From: Roseburia sp. AF12-17LB | Lineage (GTDB): Bacteria; Bacillota; Clostridia; Lachnospirales; Lachnospiraceae | Assembly: GCF_003479605.1 (NCBI RefSeq) | Contig: NZ_QUHR01000002.1 | Location: 124,001-188,000, forward strand | Direction: 5' to 3' | DNA: 64,000 nt | Shown: piece by piece, positions 61,148 to 64,000 of the stretch | Layout of the letters: every line of letters begins with the position of its first letter | Numbering within the stretch: the first letter of the stretch is position 1 | Translations under genes and position numbers: made by a program | The notes under the pieces: model-generated | Seen by the model: only the letters and a program-made list of their open reading frames with translations | What the model was told of the DNA's origin: nothing | Database searches by the model: none

Positions 61148-62341
61148 TTATCTAAGAGCCAATGCAGGCTCTAATTTTGCTGCTTTCAATGCTGGTAATA
61201 ATCCGCCCAATAATGCTGTAAGCACAGACACAGCAACTGCAACAACAGCAACGCTGATTGGATAACTCGGTGTTCCCACCGGGGAATCCACAGGGAGCAA
61301 CGCTCCAATACAATGCACCAAAATCAGCGAAATCAAAATAGCTGCAAAGCAAACGAATATTGATAAAATCAACTGTGAGCCTAAAACCAATGCCACAATA
61401 TTTGTTCGTGAAGCACCTATCGCTCTGCGGATCAGCAACTCATGTGTGCGCTGTTCCAATGAAGATAGTCCGATATTGATCTGCCCTAATACGGAAACAA
61501 ACAGCAACAAAAGCGAAGTAACCAAAAGCCCTAATTGCAGTATGGACAATACCGAATCATAGGTATCTCCAATATCACTCCGCCCAGCACTTTCCCAGTA
61601 ACCGCCAATGGTATCAGTCAAAATGTCGCCAAGGGCAGAATGTATCTGTTCGATTGTCAGTCCTGTTGTGGGATGCCAATACACATTTGCATTTTGTACT
61701 TGCCACATTGCTGGTGCGAAATTGAGGATCGCCGCAGAATCCGCATAGATAGTCGGAAAATCCCTGCCATCGTTTACTACTCCGACAATATTGAATGGGG
61801 TTAACGAAAGTGTGCTTTTTACATTTCCTGCAGCATAGGGCGAATCATTAAAATAGTTTTTAGCTTCTTTGTTTATGACCACTTCAAGCGATCCGCCCTC
61901 ACTCGAAGGCTCTAACCATCTACCGGATGTCATTGGAAGATTATAGACTTGACTATATGCCTCCGTGGTGCAAACTAAATCAAAAGCCATCAGGTTTTGG
62001 TAAACATCATTCGGCGGTATTGGCGTTAAATCTTTCATTGGTGCAAATCGAATATCTTCTCCCATAGAAAAAGTAACAGCGGCTACATCATCAATGGCTT
62101 CAAATCTCTGGAATAATTGTTCCATTTTATTTCTATCGTGAAAATCGGATTCCGTTATCACGAATGAGTAAGTAGGTGACCAGCCATATACCTGTGCGTT
62201 TACGGAAATCAAATACTCCCGTCCAAGCGTACCAACTAATACCGATCCAAGCATTGCGATAATGCCTACAAGCATTGAAACACTTGTCAGAATACTTCTA
62301 AGTGGAGACAGACGAAGGTCTTTAAGTATCATTTTTAGCAC
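61148..62341 (-). CDS. MacB/FtsX-type ABC transporter permease
   Basis: A 397-residue permease with one N-terminal membrane helix (about 17-40), a large extracellular MacB periplasmic-core-like domain (about 45-265) and three C-terminal helices with the FtsX signature (ELLIRRAIGASRTNIVALVLGSQ). It ends in PALKAAKLEPALALR. The start is GTG 62341, seven bases after GGGAGG, overlapping the ATPase stop. It probably exports or extracts an antimicrobial or envelope molecule. Confidence 0.9.
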   Translation of the reverse strand: MLKMILKDLRLSPLRSILTSVSMLVGIIAMLGSVLVGTLGREYLISVNAQVYGWSPTYSFVITESDFHDRNKMEQLFQRFEAIDDVAAVTFSMGEDIRFAPMKDLTPIPPNDVYQNLMAFDLVCTTEAYSQVYNLPMTSGRWLEPSSEGGSLEVVINKEAKNYFNDSPYAAGNVKSTLSLTPFNIVGVVNDGRDFPTIYADSAAILNFAPAMWQVQNANVYWHPTTGLTIEQIHSALGDILTDTIGGYWESAGRSDIGDTYDSVLSILQLGLLVTSLLLLFVSVLGQINIGLSSLEQRTHELLIRRAIGASRTNIVALVLGSQLILSIFVCFAAILISLILVHCIGALLPVDSPVGTPSYPISVAVVAVAVSVLTALLGGLLPALKAAKLEPALALR

Positions 62342-63035
62342 AAGTTATCCTCCCTCCATCCATTTCAAAAATCGTATCACAGGTATCTGCAATATCAGGA
62401 TCGTGCGTAACCAACAGCAGCATAATTCCATTTTCTTTTACGACGCTGTGCAACAGTTCCATAATCTGCGTTCCCGTCTTTTTATCCAACGCTCCCGTAG
62501 GCTCATCACATAAAATGGCTTCCGGAGATACTGCAAGCGCCCTTGCGATTGCAACTCTTTGTTGTTCACCGCCGGACAAATTGATTGGGTAATCATTTTC
62601 CTTGCTTTCTAAGCCGACACTTTTTAGCAAGCCTGTAATTATCTCGTGACGCTGTTTGGCGGTAAACGACTTTTTGGCATAGAGTAGGGGTAATTCGATA
62701 TTTTCCCATACCCGCAAGTGCTTAATCAGAGAGTAGTTCTGAAATACAAATCCGATATTATTGGCTCGCAGTATAGACAGATCACGGTCTTTCAAAGCAG
62801 AAATAGATATACCATCATAAAGATACTCGCCCTCATATTCCCGATTTAACAAGCCAATAATGGATATAAGGCTTGTTTTGCCTGAGCCGGACTTTCCGAC
62901 AATGGCATAACTGCGCCCTCGTTGCAATTCCATATTAGCGTTGGTTACTGTTGTCAGCATATCGCCATTATTCAATTTGACGCTTGCTTTCAAATCCTTT
63001 ATTTTGATTAAAGTCTTTTCGGAAATTCCTTTCAT
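62322..63035 (-). CDS. ABC transporter ATP-binding protein (MacB/LolD type)
   Basis: A 237-residue ATPase. Walker A GKSGSGKT at 47-54, Q-loop VFQNYSLI, signature LSGGEQQRVAIARAL, Walker B ILCDEPTGALD and the H-loop VTHDPDIADTCD are intact. The PTGALD variant places it in the MacB/LolD/FtsE group. ATG 63035 follows the adaptor stop by four bases, with AGGGGGAT upstream inside that gene. Confidence 0.95.
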   Translation of the reverse strand: MKGISEKTLIKIKDLKASVKLNNGDMLTTVTNANMELQRGRSYAIVGKSGSGKTSLISIIGLLNREYEGEYLYDGISISALKDRDLSILRANNIGFVFQNYSLIKHLRVWENIELPLLYAKKSFTAKQRHEIITGLLKSVGLESKENDYPINLSGGEQQRVAIARALAVSPEAILCDEPTGALDKKTGTQIMELLHSVVKENGIMLLLVTHDPDIADTCDTIFEMDGGRITCAKNDT

Positions 63036-63039
63036 TTTA

Positions 63040-63894
63040 TCAAATCCCCCTCGGATCAAGGTTTGGCGGAGTAGCAGAAACTACATCGCCCTCCTCTAAG
63101 CCGGACAGTATTTCTATATTGGCTCCGTCTGTCACACCCAATGTCACTTTTGTTTCCACTCTTTCTCCATTCGGAGTAATTACAGTAACCAATCCCGTCC
63201 CTTGTCTACCCGCTATTACCGACAGCGGCAATATAAGGACATCATTTCTCGTTGTCGCCGTTATGACTACCGTTGCACTTTGCCCCGATTTCACATCGAC
63301 TGTTTGACTGATCAAGCATTGCAGAATGCCCTCTTGCGGCACGATTCCCGTAAACGCATTTTCATCTGCGGCAGGCGACACCACGGCAATCATATCGGTT
63401 GGTCCTACACCATCATATACTTGAAATTTTGCTTTCAACTCTGCATACTCCGGTAAGGTACTCAAAAAATTATCTGCCTCTACATTGAGGGCAAATCCTG
63501 TATAATGCACTATCGCTACGGGATAATTACTCGGTACGCTTTCATTGGATGGGGCAATAGAGGTAATTGTACCATCCACCGGAGATTTCAATTCTTTGCC
63601 GTTCACAGTTCCAATAATTTGCCCGGCAGTGATTTTTTCTTCTAATTCTACCGCTGTATTAAATATGCCATTTTCGGGTGAGAAAATAATAAACGGTACT
63701 GCCGGAACAATAGTCGTTTGCGTTGAAACGGTTGGAGTAATTGTCCCTCGTACAACTGATACCGTTTTTTCTGCGGATGTTGCGCTATCTGTAAGATTGT
63801 TTTCGTCTGTCTGCCCAATTGCAGAGCAGGCAGATAGCGTAAATACAAGAAACAAAATAGAACATAGCAGCATTTGTTTTCTTAGCAACTTCAT
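63040..63894 (-). CDS. Efflux adaptor lipoprotein (HlyD/MacA-like) of the cassette
   Basis: About 284 residues with a lipoprotein signal (LSAC). It has the paired lipoyl-type halves (FSPENGIFNTAVELEEKITAG and GTVNGKELKSPVDGTITSIA) and C-terminal membrane-proximal barrel (GQSATVVITATTRNDVLILP; LGVTDGANIEILSGLEEGD). The coiled-coil hairpin is absent, as in short Gram-positive MacA-like adaptors. ATG 63894 has a better GGAGG distance than 63897. First visible gene of the cassette. Confidence 0.88.
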   Translation of the reverse strand: MKLLRKQMLLCSILFLVFTLSACSAIGQTDENNLTDSATSAEKTVSVVRGTITPTVSTQTTIVPAVPFIIFSPENGIFNTAVELEEKITAGQIIGTVNGKELKSPVDGTITSIAPSNESVPSNYPVAIVHYTGFALNVEADNFLSTLPEYAELKAKFQVYDGVGPTDMIAVVSPAADENAFTGIVPQEGILQCLISQTVDVKSGQSATVVITATTRNDVLILPLSVIAGRQGTGLVTVITPNGERVETKVTLGVTDGANIEILSGLEEGDVVSATPPNLDPRGI

Positions 63895-63919
63895 CATTCC
63901 TCCTTATGCTGTATCACAA

Positions 63920-63976
63920 AAAATACGAGCCTCTATCTTGATACTTTTATTGTACCAAAACAGAAGCCCGTATTTT
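63920..63976. terminator. Hairpin upstream of the adaptor gene
   Basis: A 15-bp stem (AAAATACGAGCCTCT / AGAAGCCCGTATTTT, two G-U type pairs) has T-runs on both strands. On the minus strand CGTATTTTTT follows. Only about 20 bases separate it from the adaptor start, so the cassette promoter must overlap it or the hairpin is an attenuator. Confidence 0.7.
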
Positions 63977-64000
63977 CTTGATTGCTCGTAAGATATTCCT

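Noticed and set aside
1..64000. CRISPR arrays, rRNA and tRNA genes
   Set aside because: No regularly spaced repeats, no 3' tRNA-like cloverleaf with GTTCGA-type T-loop in a plausible context and no rRNA signature segments were noticed; a tRNA scan would be decisive.

Overview
The window looks like a low-GC Gram-positive chromosome, most likely a Lachnospiraceae (Clostridia XIVa) genome; I cannot fix the genus. The reasons are gene content and order: mreBCD-mrdA-minCDE-rodA-mgsA; yggS-sepF-ylmH-lspA-rluD; rplU-prp-rpmA-obgE-yhbY-nadD/yqeK-rsfS with an N-terminally extended L27; a hisZ-hisG pair; remA, rqcH and a sporulation-type ylbJ; a lexA/LysM SOS pair; and strong AGGAGG ribosome binding sites with many TTG/GTG starts.

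Layout. 1-20460 (+): end of mutL, miaA, a PLP lyase-like gene, radC, the rod-shape and division-site cluster, a D,D-carboxypeptidase lipoprotein, a P-loop protein, an HlyD-like membrane protein, yggS, sepF, ylmH, lspA, rluD and a cytidylate-kinase-like gene. 20461-26320: a structured intergenic region, dtd, a TtcA-like enzyme, a XerC/D-like recombinase, plsC, an SGNH hydrolase, and divergent SOS genes with five LexA-box-like sites. 26323-34654 (-): the rplU/obg/nadD operons preceded by two radical-SAM-associated genes and an RNase E/G. 34709-40149 (-): a small membrane protein and hisZ-G-D-B followed by a HisF-like domain fused to HisIE. 40243-46098 (-): recU, a histidine phosphatase, two pseudouridine synthases, a YgiQ radical SAM protein and an anchored M23 peptidase; ylbJ (+) follows. 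47062-53288 (-): a coiled-coil protein, coaD, rsmD, pncC, pgsA, rimO, rpoZ, gmk, remA and yicC from one consensus promoter, divergent from rqcH (+).

From about 55200 the character changes. There is a Cys/Gly-rich small protein, a stretch dense in perfect inverted repeats, a small ORF not easily found by length filters, two short helical proteins, a decayed tyrosine recombinase, yaiI, a SRAP protein, an SH3-domain membrane protein and a truncated ISL3-type transposase. From 59154 to 63894 (-) lies an apparently mobile envelope cassette: adaptor lipoprotein, ABC ATPase, MacB/FtsX-type permease, small lipoprotein, membrane-anchored D,D-carboxypeptidase and a receiver-less OmpR-type winged-helix regulator whose last part is frameshifted in an A5 run.

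The core genes serve cell shape and division, translation and tRNA/rRNA modification, histidine synthesis, and DNA repair and SOS. The 56.7-64 kb end is the accessory part. I saw no rRNA, tRNA or CRISPR array. All assignments come from reading motifs and context; no database search was run.
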